Source: Chlamydomonas sphaeroides
Lineage: Eukaryota > Chlorophyta > Chlorophyceae > Chlamydomonadales > Chlamydomonadaceae
Direction: 5' to 3'
DNA length: 64,000 nt
Assembly (NCBI GenBank): GCA_001662425.1
Contig: BDDC01000100.1
Location: 48,968-112,967 of the forward strand
Part shown: one piece after another, positions 11,577-23,069 of the stretch
Numbering within the stretch: position 1 is the first letter of the stretch
Layout of the letters: each line of letters opens with the position of its first letter
Made by a program: the position numbers and the translations under genes
Notes under the pieces: generated by a model
What the model saw: only the letters and a program-made list of their open reading frames with translations
Told to the model about the DNA's origin: nothing
Databases searched by the model: none

Positions 11577-12794
11577 TCATCGACTAAGATACGAGGGCTG
11601 CGGCATCGCGACTTCGCCCCACTCTGGCTCACCGCGCTCGGGGGCCCCGCCGCCGCCGCGCTCCCTTCCCGGTGGCTCCTGGCCTGCCGCCGTACCAGCC
11701 GCCGTACCGGCCTGCAGCCGTACAGGCCCATGCGCCTCCATGCTGCTGCCGCTGTTCGAGGGCACCGCTACGCCCCGGAGCAGGCGGCCGCCGCACCAAC
11801 GGAGCACGCATACCTCCGCCGCCGCCAGGGCCGCCGCCGGCACGCCCGCCGCCGCCGCCAGCAACCACGCTGGTGGCAGCGCTGCCTTGTCCACATGCTG
11901 CTCTATCGCCAGACGGAGGCACGCAGCGGCAAAGCTCCGCCAGGCGCCCGGATCGACGCGTGTGGGCTGCGTCGCCGCGACGTCTGGTGGCGGCGGAGCC
12001 GCCGCCGCCGCGGCCGGAGGCTGAGCTGGTGGCACCGCCGCCGCCGCCACGTCCGACGGCGGCGGTCCCGACGCCTCGGCTGGTGGATAAGCTGGCGGCT
12101 GCGGCTCCGCCGCTGTCGCTGCTGCTGCGGCTAAGCGTTGCTGGCGATAGACTTGGAACAGTGTCGGCGCAGGCGCAGGCGGGCCGTCAGCTGCCCCGAC
12201 GCCTGCTTCAATCCTCATCGATAGAATGGCTCTCGTTAAAGGCTGCACTCGGCGCCAGGTGCTGCGAGCGAGCGATAGCGAGTCGGGGCAATGGACGCCG
12301 ACGGCAGCGGCGACATAGGCCATCCAGTCCTCGACGCGCGGCAGGCGAGCGTCGACCGCGGCCGAGGGCTGTGGCGCTTCATTAGTTTTGCAGCTACTGC
12401 TGTTGCCGCTGCTCGTGGTGGCGGATTGTGTCCGGGGTTTCTCGCCAGCTATATGACCGTCGCCGTGCCAGGCATCTGGAAACAAGGTGCTGATCGCCTG
12501 TATCTTGCTGGATGGACAAGATACGGCGCCCGCGTGAACGCTTGGAGGGCTGGTACGGCTCGTGTCCTGCGCGCGAACTGCGGCCGTGTCCAGTGACCGA
12601 CCCGCCGCACGGTCGCGCGTCCGGAGCAGCTCGTCAAAGAAGGCCAGATGGCGCTTCTGAGGTTCGCTGTGAATCCGATTGCTTGACCGCGACTCGGTCG
12701 ACGTTGCCGGGAAGACCGCTGCAGGGAAGTTCTCGCCATCCGTGACATCCAGCAGCGGTGGCGACTTTGCTGCGACTCTCAGCTCCGAGGCCAT
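11577..12794 (-). CDS. Cyclin-box-like protein, copy B (intronless)
   Basis: Single open frame of 405 residues, ATG at 12792-12794 (context ccATGG on the plus strand), stop TGA at 11577-11579. It shares block order and wording with copy A: FDELLRT (A: FGELLRN), VEDWMAYV (A: VERWIATL), LARSTWRRVQPLTRAILSMR, RVDPGAWRSFAAACLRLAIE, LAAAAGVPAAALAAAEVCVL and RWC. As in A, a long Ala/Pro-rich linker (about 75 residues) separates the first helix block from the rest. Here the helix that reads AMKLRE in A is changed to AIEQHV, so the conserved Lys-Glu pair of a cyclin box is lost; copy B may be more diverged in function. The Gly-rich tail after RWC has no counterpart in typical cyclins. Confidence 0.55.
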   Translation of the reverse strand: MASELRVAAKSPPLLDVTDGENFPAAVFPATSTESRSSNRIHSEPQKRHLAFFDELLRTRDRAAGRSLDTAAVRAQDTSRTSPPSVHAGAVSCPSSKIQAISTLFPDAWHGDGHIAGEKPRTQSATTSSGNSSSCKTNEAPQPSAAVDARLPRVEDWMAYVAAAVGVHCPDSLSLARSTWRRVQPLTRAILSMRIEAGVGAADGPPAPAPTLFQVYRQQRLAAAAATAAEPQPPAYPPAEASGPPPSDVAAAAVPPAQPPAAAAAAPPPPDVAATQPTRVDPGAWRSFAAACLRLAIEQHVDKAALPPAWLLAAAAGVPAAALAAAEVCVLRWCGGRLLRGVAVPSNSGSSMEAHGPVRLQAGTAAGTAAGQEPPGRERGGGGAPERGEPEWGEVAMPQPSYLSR

Positions 12795-14650
12795 GGCTTC
12801 AATGGTCGTTACCTTGGCCTGGTATGCAGCGGCATCAGGCTCCGCAAAGCGCTGTTGACAAGTTACAGGTCATTGCCAGCCAGGGGAGACCGCTCCTGTT
12901 GCCAGCCGTGGCTCCAAACCCTGCGCAGAGAAGCAGAGCCAGCAAGGACTTCATACATGTTGTTTCAATCGTCAGGCAACTTAGCGCTGTCGCTAAGTTT
13001 CACTATTCCCTTGTGCGCCGGAGCCCAAGCAACCGCGCGCAGCGCGCTATCGCAACGCTCAAACTTGCCAGTTTGACGACATGTGTGACGAGGGCTGCCA
13101 AGTGAAAGCAGCTCACCCGTTGAAATCTTGCCTACATTAATATGAAAATTGTTGCCAGATTGCTGCGCTAAAATATGCTGACTACATCTATTTTATCTGG
13201 CATCATTACACATGTTTGTGCCTCGCGTCGAGGCTAGGTGCGTTTAACAACGTAAACCGGGCAGTTGGTTCTGCAAAACGCGTACGACGCAACGCGACGC
13301 ATGCCATTTTCCTCCGTGACAATGATTGAACAAGCCCAGACTCACAATGAACAAAATGTTAATTAAACGGTTGCAACTCGCCACAACCCTACGCCGGCGC
13401 TAGCCATGCGACCATGTCCCGGGACAGGGCCATATCGGCGCAGGAGGCCATCTGCCCCAGGAGGCCTCAATCGGCTTTCTGGCCTCGCCTCTGGACCTGC
13501 CTCCACGACGGGTCCTCTTCACCACCACTGCGTCACCTGCTCTGTGCCAGATGCGCCACTCCAGTCAGCAGTGGCTGTTCGTGCCTCGTGGAATCCTGGT
13601 GCATGCCACTGCCCCCCGCGCTGACCGCATTGGCACTGCGCCGAGCTGCTCAGCTGCATCGCGGTCACACAGGTACGCGCCCTGCTAGACCGGCGTTGCC
13701 GTTGCTTGCAGTCGCATCGATACTCCTTACAAGCCATATGTTTAACGTCCAGCTGGTGTGCGAGCTGGGTGCCTGGGTCCTTGCCTGGGTCCTTGTCCTC
13801 ACCCAACCGCCCCGGCAGACCCTGGAATGCCGGCCTCGCCGCCACCTTCCCGCACCCGCGCAAGTCCCGCGGCCGACGACCGCCATCGCCACCTCGCTGC
13901 GCGAGAGCGCGGCGGCCCCGGCCTCTTACACGCAGCCTGGCTGCGCGCTGCGGCCACGCGCGCCCGCCTGGCTGGTGTTACAGTAGAAGGCCCGCCTGCT
14001 GCCGCCATGAGCCGCGGCCCTCACCCACCCAACAACGACGCTCAATGCCGGGCCGGGCCTCAACCGCCGCCGCCCCAGCACAGCCACGCACCTGGACGCC
14101 AGCGCCAGCCGCCCCTGGGCCGGACCGCCGGTGTCCAAAGAAACGCAGTTCGCAGCACGGCATCAACGGGCCAGCCGCTGCGCGGCCCCTCCGCATCAGT
14201 CCCGCCTGAGGCTCGATGCGGGCTGTGGCCGCCCGGGCCTTGGCCGCCTCCGCGCCCGCGCCAGCAGGTCGCCGCCAATCGCCGCCCATACGCGCTACCC
14301 CCCTGGCTGCTCGCGCCCGGTCCTCACCCTTCCTTGGACCGTCGCATCGCAACCAGGCTGTACCCCTCGCCCGAGAGCCTGCGCGCACTCACGCCTACCC
14401 GGCCGCCCGCGGCCCGGCCGCCGGCTGCCTGGCTGCCCGTAGCCCGGCCTGCCTGCCCCTGCGTTGCCGCAAAGCTGCTCAGCGTCCGCCTCCGCCTGCT
14501 CCCAGCCGCCGCCCAACGTCACGGCTCTTCCAGTTAGGTACGCTGCTTGCAGTGCTGCCGCCGCCATGCGCCAGCAACACCGCCGCCCGCCTCGAACGCG
14601 CACCCACCTCTGCTCTCTTGCGGACGGTCCGTCCGGGTACAGCACGGTCA
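12795..14650. other. Intergenic and SPF30 3' region
   Basis: 12900-13400 is AT-richer than its surroundings and may be a promoter or spacer for cyclin-like copy B. 13400-14650 is GC-rich. Its 190-residue plus-strand frame (13414-13986) has no recognisable domain and is probably spurious. The right part should be the 3' UTR of the minus-strand SPF30 gene. Confidence 0.4.
13978..13982 (-). terminator. Candidate TGTAA polyadenylation signal for SPF30
   Basis: Reads TGTAA on the minus strand and is the first such motif downstream of the SPF30 stop codon, giving a 3' UTR of about 670 bases. TGTAA is the known chlorophyte polyadenylation signal; use here is inferred. Confidence 0.4.
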
Positions 14651-17600
14651 CTAGTCGTCGTCTGCCTCGTCGAACTCGTGCCGCTTCTTTTGGCTGTAGT
14701 TGGTCATGCCCTTGCCGCTGTTCACAACGCCCACCTGCGCGGGATGTGCAAGCCGGGTTTAAGCACTTTGGCAAATGCATAGGCGGTGGTTCCCTTGGCA
14801 TCGAGGCACAGAGGACACGAATGTCGAATCAACATCTGAATTTGAGACGTTATGCAGATCATGGTACCGGTACGTTCAGCCCCAGGCCCCCACCTTGGCG
14901 TTGATGCCCTCGGGCACCGAGAAGATGGACTCCTTCTTGATGGAGCCTAGCGGCGGGAGGGCAGGCCAGGGCAGAGGAGGGGAAGGGGGCGGTCATATTC
15001 TCGCATGTGCGTTAGGGAGGTCTGCGTGCCTTCAGCATTATTGCCCTCGGCCCCCGAGCCGTGACAACGTCGGCCTTCTTCTCGCTGCCCCCCATTGCCA
15101 TGTACCGGCAAGGCCGCATGACGCAGTATGGTTTCAACGGTGTGCTGCATGCATATCAAGATATAATTGCACTGCTTGTTACTGCATGCGCGCAGCGCAT
15201 ACCCGTGAGAAAGCCGGTCTTCTTCTTGCTGCCCTTGCCCTTGAGGAAGTGCTGCCAGCTGTCCTGCTTCTGCTTCTGGGCCAGGTCCATGTTCTGCGGG
15301 AGGACAGGGTGTGGGCTGTTGATACGACAACAACGCGATGCCAGGATGAGGTAACACGCGGTGCCAGGACCTGATTGGACCTTGGTATGTGCGGATGTGT
15401 GGCGGTCCCGTGGCATGCCATGTAATCACACGAACGCATATGCCGGTGTAGCAACCCAGTAAGGCACCTGGAACCGGATCTTGCTCTTGAAGCTCTTGAT
15501 GAGCTTCTTCTTGCGCGCCTTGGTCTTCTCATCGTCGCCCTCCTTGATGGCCAGCCACTGCAAACAGGCCCAGACACACAGCGCGAGGCTGGTCAACATG
15601 TGCACGTCTAGAGGTAAGACCCTACATACCGGTATCTGTACATGTATGCATGCCGTATGAGGTTGCGTCGACTGACACGTTAAGCACATTACAGGTGCGT
15701 AAGTATCCTACGACGCGACGCGTGCAGTGCACCTTGGGAATCTCGGTCACCACGGGCTCCTCCTCGACGCGCTTGCGCTTGGGCGCGGCCACGCCCTTGT
15801 AGCCCTCCTCCGCGGTGGGCCGCGGCCGAATGCCCGTGAGCCCCACCTGAGACAGGCGGGAGGAGGCGGGCGGGCGAGGAGCGCGCCCGCGTCGCACGTG
15901 TGACAAGGTGACGCACACGTGATGGACACGTTCTTGATTGTGCAGCGCACGACGCCCCTGTGCCATGCGACGGTCGAGGCCGCAGCGGTCGGGCTCCGCG
16001 CCTCCAGACCGGTTCGCCGCAGGCGTGCTGTGCAAGCCCACCTAGCTCTTGCCGCAGCCTGTTAATACACCTACCCACCGCACACCACAACACACATACA
16101 CATCCCTTCTTGCCTCTCACGCACGATCGACGCGTCACCACGCCCTAAAAACGTGTGGCGTGTTAAATCTTACTCTCCTTCAACATGGATGTACACGTAC
16201 ACATGCGCACACCTCCTCTTTGTTGCCGTAGCCCTCGAACACCACTATGAAGTTGCCCGCCTCCGAGATGGCCTCCACGTTGGCGTCATAGTACTCGCCG
16301 TCCGCTGAGTAGACGGCCTGGCGAGGGGGAGTGGGCGAGGGAAGAGGGAAGAGGGAAGAGGGAAGAGGCAAGGCGGGCACACACGCATCAGCGCACCTCT
16401 CCGCGGGGCGTCACAGCAGGCCCACGCACGAGCCGACGCCCACTTCGGCCCTTTTCGGCTACCCTCCACACCTGTAACAAGCTCTTGTGCACGTCCGAGC
16501 CGTTCCCAGCGGCCCCATCCATCCTTGGCGCCAGCCCCTGCCCGCTGCCCCGCGTGATCGGACCCCGACATCATTCGGTCCCGACTCATGCGGCCGCCCC
16601 AACCCCGCCCCCACGCCCGCCCAGGCTCACAGCCCACTGCGACGTTGCCGCACGGCCCCTGGCGCCCAGATCCTGCAGCGCCCCCGTGCGCCCTACACGT
16701 AAAGCTGGATCGCCCCACCGGCCCACCTGGCACTGCGCGCCAATGGCCCACTGCGCGGGCGCCTGGCCCGTGAGCGCGGCGCGGACCTGCGGCAGGGGAG
16801 GGCGGAGGGGTGTGCGGCGTTGGGATGGTGAGCGCGCGCTGGCAGCGGACCTGCGGCAGGGGAGGGCGTGGTACGAGAGACGCGGCGGAGGGGTTGGCGT
16901 GAGGGGGCGGCACGGCAGCCAAGGCAGCCAGAGGGCAACTGCTGCTGGGCCTAGTATGTGAGGGCTGCACGGACCCGTGGGCAGGTGAGGGGCGAGTACC
17001 ATGGGAGCAACGAGCTGGTAAACAATCTACGAGCGTAAGCCCGGGCGCAAAGCGGTAGTCCTCCCGCCCGAGAGGGGAGGCGCACGCGCTGGGGCCGGGC
17101 CCCGCGGGATAAAGTGGAGAACGGTGTGGGACCGGGGAGAGGTCAGCGTGTCAGCGTGATGAGGCTATCGTCGATTTGAGGCCCCGACTGGCCTCTCCTC
17201 AGGCTCCGCGTCGCTCCCGACCCGGAACGCGGCCGGGCCGCCAGGGCGCAGGGACAGATCCAGAAGGCGTCACGCGGGGGAGCACCACACACAGCGCGTG
17301 GCCAGGGACCAGGGATTTTGGGGTCGGGGCCGGAGGCCAGAGGCCGCGGGCCAGGGGCAGGTGTGCCAGCCTCGCAACTGCTCCACAAACCCAAGTGGCT
17401 GCATGGCGCGGCGTGGGGGGCGCGGCAGGGCCAAGTGCTGCGGCCCTGGGGCAGGGTCGTCGCGGCTGCCCTGACCATGGCATGGAAGCAGGGCGCAGGC
17501 GTGGGCAGCTCGTACACCCGAGCACCGCACCGCACCGCGCGGGCCAGCGCGGGCCCGGCTGGTCGGCGCGGAGGCTGCTAGGCGCTCGCACCCGTGCCCA

Positions 17601-19190
17601 ACCGCCCCGGGGCCCCTGGGGGGCGCTGCTCACGCCCGGCCACGGGCAGGGGCCCGGCCCGCAGGGGCGCGGCCCTGCCGCCGCCTGCTGGGGCCGCCCT
17701 GCTGAGCCAGGGCGCGAGGCAGCTGCCGTGCGCCTCGCCAGGCCAGGCCAGCCCAGCCACGGCCTCAGCCCATGGCCGGTGGCGTTTAGCCGCGGGCTGG
17801 GGCCCTGCCCCGCCCTGCCTGCCCTACGCCGGTAGGCTCCGCCAGTCCGCTGCGCCGTAGGAGGCGCGGGGCTGTGGGCTCACGGTGGAGCTCACGGTGC
17901 AGCGCTCACGGTGCCGGCGCCTGCCGGGCCATGGGCCGGTGAGCCAGCGCCTGCTGGGCCGTGGGCTGCTGCTGCCCGCTGGAGGCCCTGCCGTGGCATT
18001 CAGTGCAGCCCAGGGAGGCCCCCTGCCCCGGTGCAGGCCGTGACAACCACGCAAGACGCGGCACGCGGCCGCGTCTTGCCGCCGCCCTCACAGGCGTGCG
18101 CGGCGCAAGCTGCGCCACCCGCGCTCTGACACAACACGTGCATACCAGCACAAAGGCGAGCAACTGGTGTTGAACTAGCCCCACCTGCGCCTTGCGGATT
18201 TGGTCCGCCACCGAGGCCGGCAGAATGCCCGACAGGCTCAGCTGCGGCGCCGTGGTTATGCTGGCCACGGGGCCGGCGGCGGCCGCCGCTGCTGCGGCGG
18301 CTGCGGGGTCCGCGGCGGCTGCGGGTGGGGTCGAGGAGGCGCAGTTTCGGGGCGGGCTTTCAGCGGTCGGGCGGCTGTGCGAGGCAGCATCGGGGCCAGG
18401 TCAGGGAATGGGCCGCCAGATACCGCTGTGCGGCTATGCATGCGGGGTTCGGCCCGGCTTGAGCTGGTTGCACCGGCCGCCGCTACAGGGCCGGCCTGGC
18501 ACCCGAGCCCTGCGTTGTGTGGCAAGCGTGGCTGCATGTGATGACCCCCGAGTCAGCCCTGCTGTCTTTACACGCCAGTCGAGGCAGGGCCGCGCTTGGC
18601 CAGCAGACGCAGGCTCCGCAGGCGCTCGCGTGGTTCGCAGCATGCACCGCTCGCGTGGTTCGCAGCATGCACCGCGGCGACGTGCGCAACGGCACCGCTA
18701 CCGCCATCTGCCGGAAGAATGCAGCGGTGAGCAGCGCTCCAGACCCCACAACCCGCACGGACAGGAGCCGTGTCCGGCGGGGGTCGCGGTCATGGGCAGG
18801 CGGCGTCGCCGTCGGCAGCGTGGGCAACAACAGAGTTCTTGCCTGCCGCGCCCGCCGCTATCCGCTGCTGCTCTAGCGCATCCTTCAGCAGCTCCTCGGT
18901 GAGCGCGATGACCTGGGTGGCCAGGAGATGAGAGCGTGCTGGATGCCATGGAATGCCAGGGGGGTCAGGCTCGGTTGTGACTGCGGACGCTGTGGCGCTC
19001 CCCGCGGAGTGCCCCCGCAAGCACAGCAGCTATCACCTACCTCTGCCAAGCTCTGGTACATGTCCTGCAGGTCCTGGCCAGGCATGTCCTCAGAGTCGCC
19101 CAGAATGAGCAGCTGCTCTACTTGCGACAGCTGCTCGCGGTACTGCCGCAAATTTTCTTCCAGCTCCGCAGGGGTCTGCAAGCCGCTCAT
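14651..19190 (-). CDS. SPF30: SPF30/SMNDC1-type Tudor splicing factor
   Basis: Predicted pre-mRNA splicing factor needed for spliceosome assembly; its Tudor domain binds dimethyl-arginine on Sm proteins. Ten exons, listed 5' to 3' on the minus strand: 19190-19041, 18912-18843, 18318-18185, 16786-16727, 16317-16213, 15846-15733, 15557-15468, 15293-15203, 14946-14894 and 14734-14651, giving 316 residues. Human SMNDC1 is about 238; the excess is an Ala-rich linker and tail. N-terminal coiled coil begins MSGLQTPAELEENLRQYREQ. Tudor domain at about residues 130-173: WAIGAQCQ, AVYSADGEYYDANVEAI, FEGYGNKEE. Then a Lys-rich helix (KTKARKKKLIKSFKSK), DSWQHFLKG, SIFSVPEGINAKVGVV and KGMTNYSQKKRHEF. All phases agree if intron 2 uses a GC donor (18841-18842); that join and the start of exon 3 are the least certain parts. 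Confidence 0.93.
16341..16368. repeat. (GAAGAGG)n minisatellite in SPF30 intron
   Basis: About four gaagagg units directly beside the acceptor of the Tudor exon (16213-16317). On the minus strand it reads as a CCTCTTC tract and may act as its polypyrimidine tract. Confidence 0.8.
18623..18672. repeat. 25-bp tandem duplication in SPF30 intron 2
   Basis: The unit beginning cgctcgcgtggttcgcag occurs twice, exactly adjacent (18623-18647 and 18648-18672), with no effect on the coding model. Confidence 0.9.
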
Positions 19191-20304
19191 GGTGCCTACT
19201 CGTCGGCGCCGGAGCGCCTAGGATGCCGACAAGCAAGTGTGAAGGGCTCAGTCCCTGGTAGCACAAGGTCAACAAGCGTAACGCACAAGCGCTGTGATCA
19301 GCGAAGGAGGCCGGCGCGATGCTGAGGAAGTGGACCGACGTGCGAAGAGCGTGTTCAGCGTGCTGCTGTATGCGTGGGGTGAAACTTTGTTCCAGGCCTG
19401 TTTATGCCGGCATTCGAGCGCAAAGCTTGACGTCGAGGGTTGCCTGCTTTCCTCCCTTTGCACACCCCGCGCTTCCCCGCACCCCCCCCCCCCCCCCACA
19501 CCCCCNNNNNNNNNNNNNNNNNNNNNNNNNNNNNNNNNNNNNNNNNNNNNNNNNNNNNNNNNNNNNNNNNNNNNNNNNNNNNNNNNNNNNNNNNNNNNNN
19601 NNNNNNNNNNNNNNNNNNNNNNNNNNNNNNNNNNNNNNNNNNNNNNNNNNNNNNNNNNNNNNNNNNNNNNNNNNNNNNNNNNNNNNNNNNNNNNNNNNNN
19701 NNNNNNNNNNNNNNNNNNNNNNNNNNNNNNNNNNNNNNNNNNNNNNNNNNNNNNNNNNNNNNNNNNNNNNNNNNNNNNNNNNNNNNNNNNNNNNNNNNNN
19801 NNNNNNNNNNNNNNNNNNNNNNNNNNNNNNNNNNNNNNNNNNNNNNNNNNNNNNNNNNNGAGCCGGCCCCATGCTACATCATCCACCTTCCCTACAGCGC
19901 CGCTTAACCAACCCGCGAGCGTCACGCACCCCTGCGTCGCCCGGCGTCGCCGTGAGTCGCCCTGCGTTGTCACGGTCACCCCCTCAGAGTCGCATGGGCG
20001 TCGCCCCTGCCAGCCCCTGCTTAGCCCCAGCTCCTCGCCTCAAGCCCAGTGCTGTTTCCCCGCTCCCACCTGTAGCGACCACGTACCGCGTGGTCGAGTC
20101 ATGGTCGATCGTTCCCCACGCTTAGGGGCCAGCACGGGCGAAGCTCATGCACACACGGTCTTGGTACGACAAGGGGGACGCAGCGTACGGGCGCACGCTG
20201 TCGACGTCCAGAACTGAGTAGTTGCTTGAACGTCACGCGACCTGCCACGCTGCAAGCCGTTGAGCAAGTGCGTCCATCGCCCGCATTCCGCGGGGCCAGC
20301 AAAG
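19191..20304. other. Divergent intergenic region between SPF30 and DAD1
   Basis: Contains both promoters by position, but no TATA box or other element that I could call with confidence. It includes a 16-C homopolymer at 19482-19497 and the assembly gap at 19506-19859. Confidence 0.5.
19506..19859. other. Assembly gap (354 N)
   Basis: Run of N, immediately after a 16-base C homopolymer and acaccccc; probably a sequencing stop at poly-C. Confidence 0.95.
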
Positions 20305-21488
20305 ATGCTCGGCGAGATAGTTAAGGCGTTTTCGGATGAGTACAAGAAGAGCCCCGTGCGGGTCAAGGTGGGCTATCGCAACACAAGCGGCGACATAAGG
20401 GCAGATCACTGCGGAACAGCCTCGGCGAACTAAGACTTGGCTTTGTGCTCGGTACGCCAGGTGATCGATGCGTTCCTTGTCTACGCTCTCGCGACTGCGG
20501 CAGTGCAGGTAAGCTCATGCCGCTTCGCCTAGGTGTCCGCGCGCAGGTGCTAAGCACAGCCCGCTCCTTGCCTCCTCGCAGTTCGCATACATGATGCTGG
20601 TTGGTACTTTCCCATTCAACGCGTTCCTGGCGGGCTTTCTGTCGTGCGTGGGCTTCTTCGCTCTGACAGGTGCGGCACCCCTTCCGCCCCTGCCGCGCTT
20701 GCTAGCTGGCGACGAAGGGCCACTATCGTAATGCGCAGTGATGGAGCCCTGGTGATGAGGGGGCTAGGGGTGGATGCTGCCGAGGGAGGAGAGGACGTGG
20801 CTGGAAAGGGGCATGGGGAACGGCCCGGGGCTCGGGGTCGGCGTTGCCTGTGGCCAACACGGCGCGGGCTTCCGATGTCCATAGCCCATACCCTGACCTT
20901 CCGGTGTACGCGCCTCTTGGTGAGATTGGACGCCGCGCCATACGCTGCCATGGCCCCGGGCGCTTTGTGCGGATCTCTCGCGCCCAGTGGGGCGGCGTGT
21001 TGGGAGCCGACAGCGGTGTGCCGGGGCCTTCACACACGGGGCTACCCCGCGCACGCGCCCACCCCATACACAGAGCCATGCCGTCTTGCCCGATGCCGCC
21101 CTGCGCCGCCCTGCGCCGCCCTGCGCCATCCTGCCCTGTGGTGTAACCTGCGCGGCGTAGCTTGAAAACACACGTGCACTCCCCCTTGAGCCCTTTTCCC
21201 CGCTCCTCCGCTCCTGGAGGTGCCGCGCATGCATGGAGTGGCCGCGCGCGAAGGTCGAACCTGCCACTTTCTTGCATGTGAACGCGCGCCGTGTGGCAAT
21301 CAGTGTCCCCTTCCTTACATCCTCCTTCCGCTCCCCCTCCCCTTCCCCTCCTTCCCGCAGTGTGCCTGCGTATGCAAGTGGACCCCGCCAACAAGGACTT
21401 TGTGGGGATATCGCCGGAGCGCGCCTTTGCCGACTACTGCCTCGCCAACCTGGTGCTGCACCTGGTGGTCTTCAACTACCTGGGCTAA
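20305..21488 (+). CDS. DAD1: DAD1, oligosaccharyltransferase subunit
   Basis: Small membrane subunit of the ER oligosaccharyltransferase that N-glycosylates nascent proteins; also known as defender against cell death 1. Four exons: 20305-20367, 20461-20508, 20582-20669 and 21361-21488 (TAA), all in phase, 108 residues, close to the usual 110-115. Conserved landmarks: MLGEIVKAFSDEYKKSP, VIDAFLVYALATAAVQFAYM, LLVGTFPFN-type block (LVGTFPFNAFLAGF), VCLRMQV, GISPERAFADYCLANLVLHL and terminal FNYLG. Three hydrophobic segments are visible: VIDAFLVYAL to FAYMMLVG, FNAFLAGFLSCVGFFAL, and LANLVLHLVVFNYL. The third intron (20670-21360) is much longer than the other two. Divergent from SPF30, convergent with MBF1. 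Confidence 0.97.
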
Positions 21489-23069
21489 CCGCCCCAACGG
21501 TCAACCGCCGTGGAGCTGGGATGGGCAGGGGAGGATGAGGACGGGGCGCGGACGAGATTGCTGGATTTGGGGAGGGCTTGGAAGGGGGGCTCATAGACGT
21601 GTCGGACGGGCTATGGCCGCGCGGTGGTGGTCATGTCGGCTGGAGCGGTGCGGCAGGGGCGGCGCCGGCTCCTGGCTGGACCGTCGCGCTGTGCTGGTGC
21701 TGCAGGCAGCGCCCGCCGCTCGCGGAGGCGCGACGGCTGTGCCGGGTCGGCTACGCATCGGTGCCGCGACAATGCGTCGCGCCAGTGGTTGCGTCCGGGG
21801 GGTCCCGTGCCGCCGCCGGCTGCGCTGCGGCGCGCGCAGTGGCGCGGCACCCGTACCGCGGCTGTCGATCAGCCGCCCGGAGCAGTGAGGCGCGCGAGGC
21901 GCGAGGGCTCGACGCCTGGCGGGTTGCTGTGCATGCATGTGAGGAGCGCGAGCGAGCGCACGGCCCTAGGGCGCTGCGGGAATCGCGAAGGGAGCCCTGT
22001 GCTGTGGGTTGCCGGTGAGGTCGCGTGGCGTAGTGGGCCAAGGTGAGGTTGTTTGCCGGGCAGACGCTGGAAGTGGCTGCGCCGATGTGACCTGCCACGC
22101 CGAGCTGAGGAAGGCAGCATAATGTTTGCTAGTACTTGAAGGCCTTCGTGTGCCATCTTCCCTGGCAACTGGAGCTGCTGTTTGGGGTTCTGGCACACAG
22201 CTGGCATAAAAGTCGATCAGCCGCGTACCCCTTGGCCATGGTGACTCGCATACGCACACGATCCAGTACGCATCAGGCCCATCGGCCAGTATGTTTACAG
22301 CGCCGCACCCAACTACCGTGTGCCGTACAATTGTACTGCGGCACCAATGCGGCGCCGGCGCGGGAGCTCCCGCCACACGGCACCAGCGCGCACCCACACC
22401 AACGCCGCTCCAACGGCAGCGGCCTCAGCCGCCCCTAGCCCGCCGCCTAACATGAGTGCCAACAGATACAGTCTAGCCTGGCGTTCCGCAGCGCACAGCA
22501 CCGTTTAGCTACCGCAGCGCCTGGCGTCGCTCTAATGTGCCGCCGGCCTGACGGCGCAACAGTCCTGCCCGCTTTAGGGACGGACTGGGCTCCGAGCCCG
22601 AGCCGCAGTTGCTGCCGCACCATTTAACGACGAGGAGCAGCTACCAGCAGCTCCCGTCCGCCAGGGCAGCGGCAGCGGGGCGGCCGCAGTGGCGGCGCCG
22701 CCTCCGCTGCCGCGCCCTCAACTCCTGCCGCCGAGCCTCCTGCGCAACGGCTCCACAGCGGCACTGCCGGAAGCTGTTGAAGCGCGCGCTTCCTCGCCTC
22801 GCGCTGCGCTGTGCTTTCGGCGCGCGCTGCGCTTGGCGCCCAACAGCGCTGGCCTCCCGCAGCAGCCTGACGCGGCAGCACACCGCTCGACTGGCCACGG
22901 CCGCAGCACACCGCTCCGCGCTAGCTGCCTTAGGGGTAGCGGTGGCGGTAGCGGCAGCGTGCCTCGCGCTATCTCGCCAACAGGAGGCCAGAGCCTTCAT
23001 ATCAGACCTCGAGCCAATATAGAAGCCTTGCCACGCGTTGCAGTCATCCAGTCACGGCCTTTGCTGCGC
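21489..23069. other. Convergent intergenic region, DAD1 and MBF1 3' ends
   Basis: Mostly 3' UTR by position. Open frames of about 100-220 codons on both strands are Ala/Arg/Gly-rich with no motif. An imperfect direct repeat with the shared core cagcacaccgctc lies near 22877-22915. Confidence 0.5.
22294..22298 (-). terminator. Candidate TGTAA polyadenylation signal for MBF1
   Basis: Reads TGTAA on the minus strand, the first one downstream of the MBF1 stop, implying a 3' UTR of about 770 bases. Inferred from the known chlorophyte signal. Confidence 0.35.

Noticed and set aside
13414..14782. Plus-strand frames of 188-259 codons
   Set aside because: Overlap each other in all frames, Ala/Pro/Arg-rich, no motif; the region is better explained as SPF30 3' flank.
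15101..15160. Plus-strand peptide GRMTQYGF resembling the conserved MTQY of SPF30 and a similar VMTQYGFGK at 27296
   Set aside because: It is antisense inside an SPF30 intron; the true C-terminus (KGMTNYSQKKRHEF) is on the minus strand at 14651-14734. Likely coincidence.
17176..17860. 219-codon plus-strand frame in the largest SPF30 intron
   Set aside because: Gly/Arg/Pro-rich GC noise, antisense to a well-supported gene, no domain.
19269..20217. Frames of 150-300 codons across the second gap
   Set aside because: Mostly N; no motif on either side.
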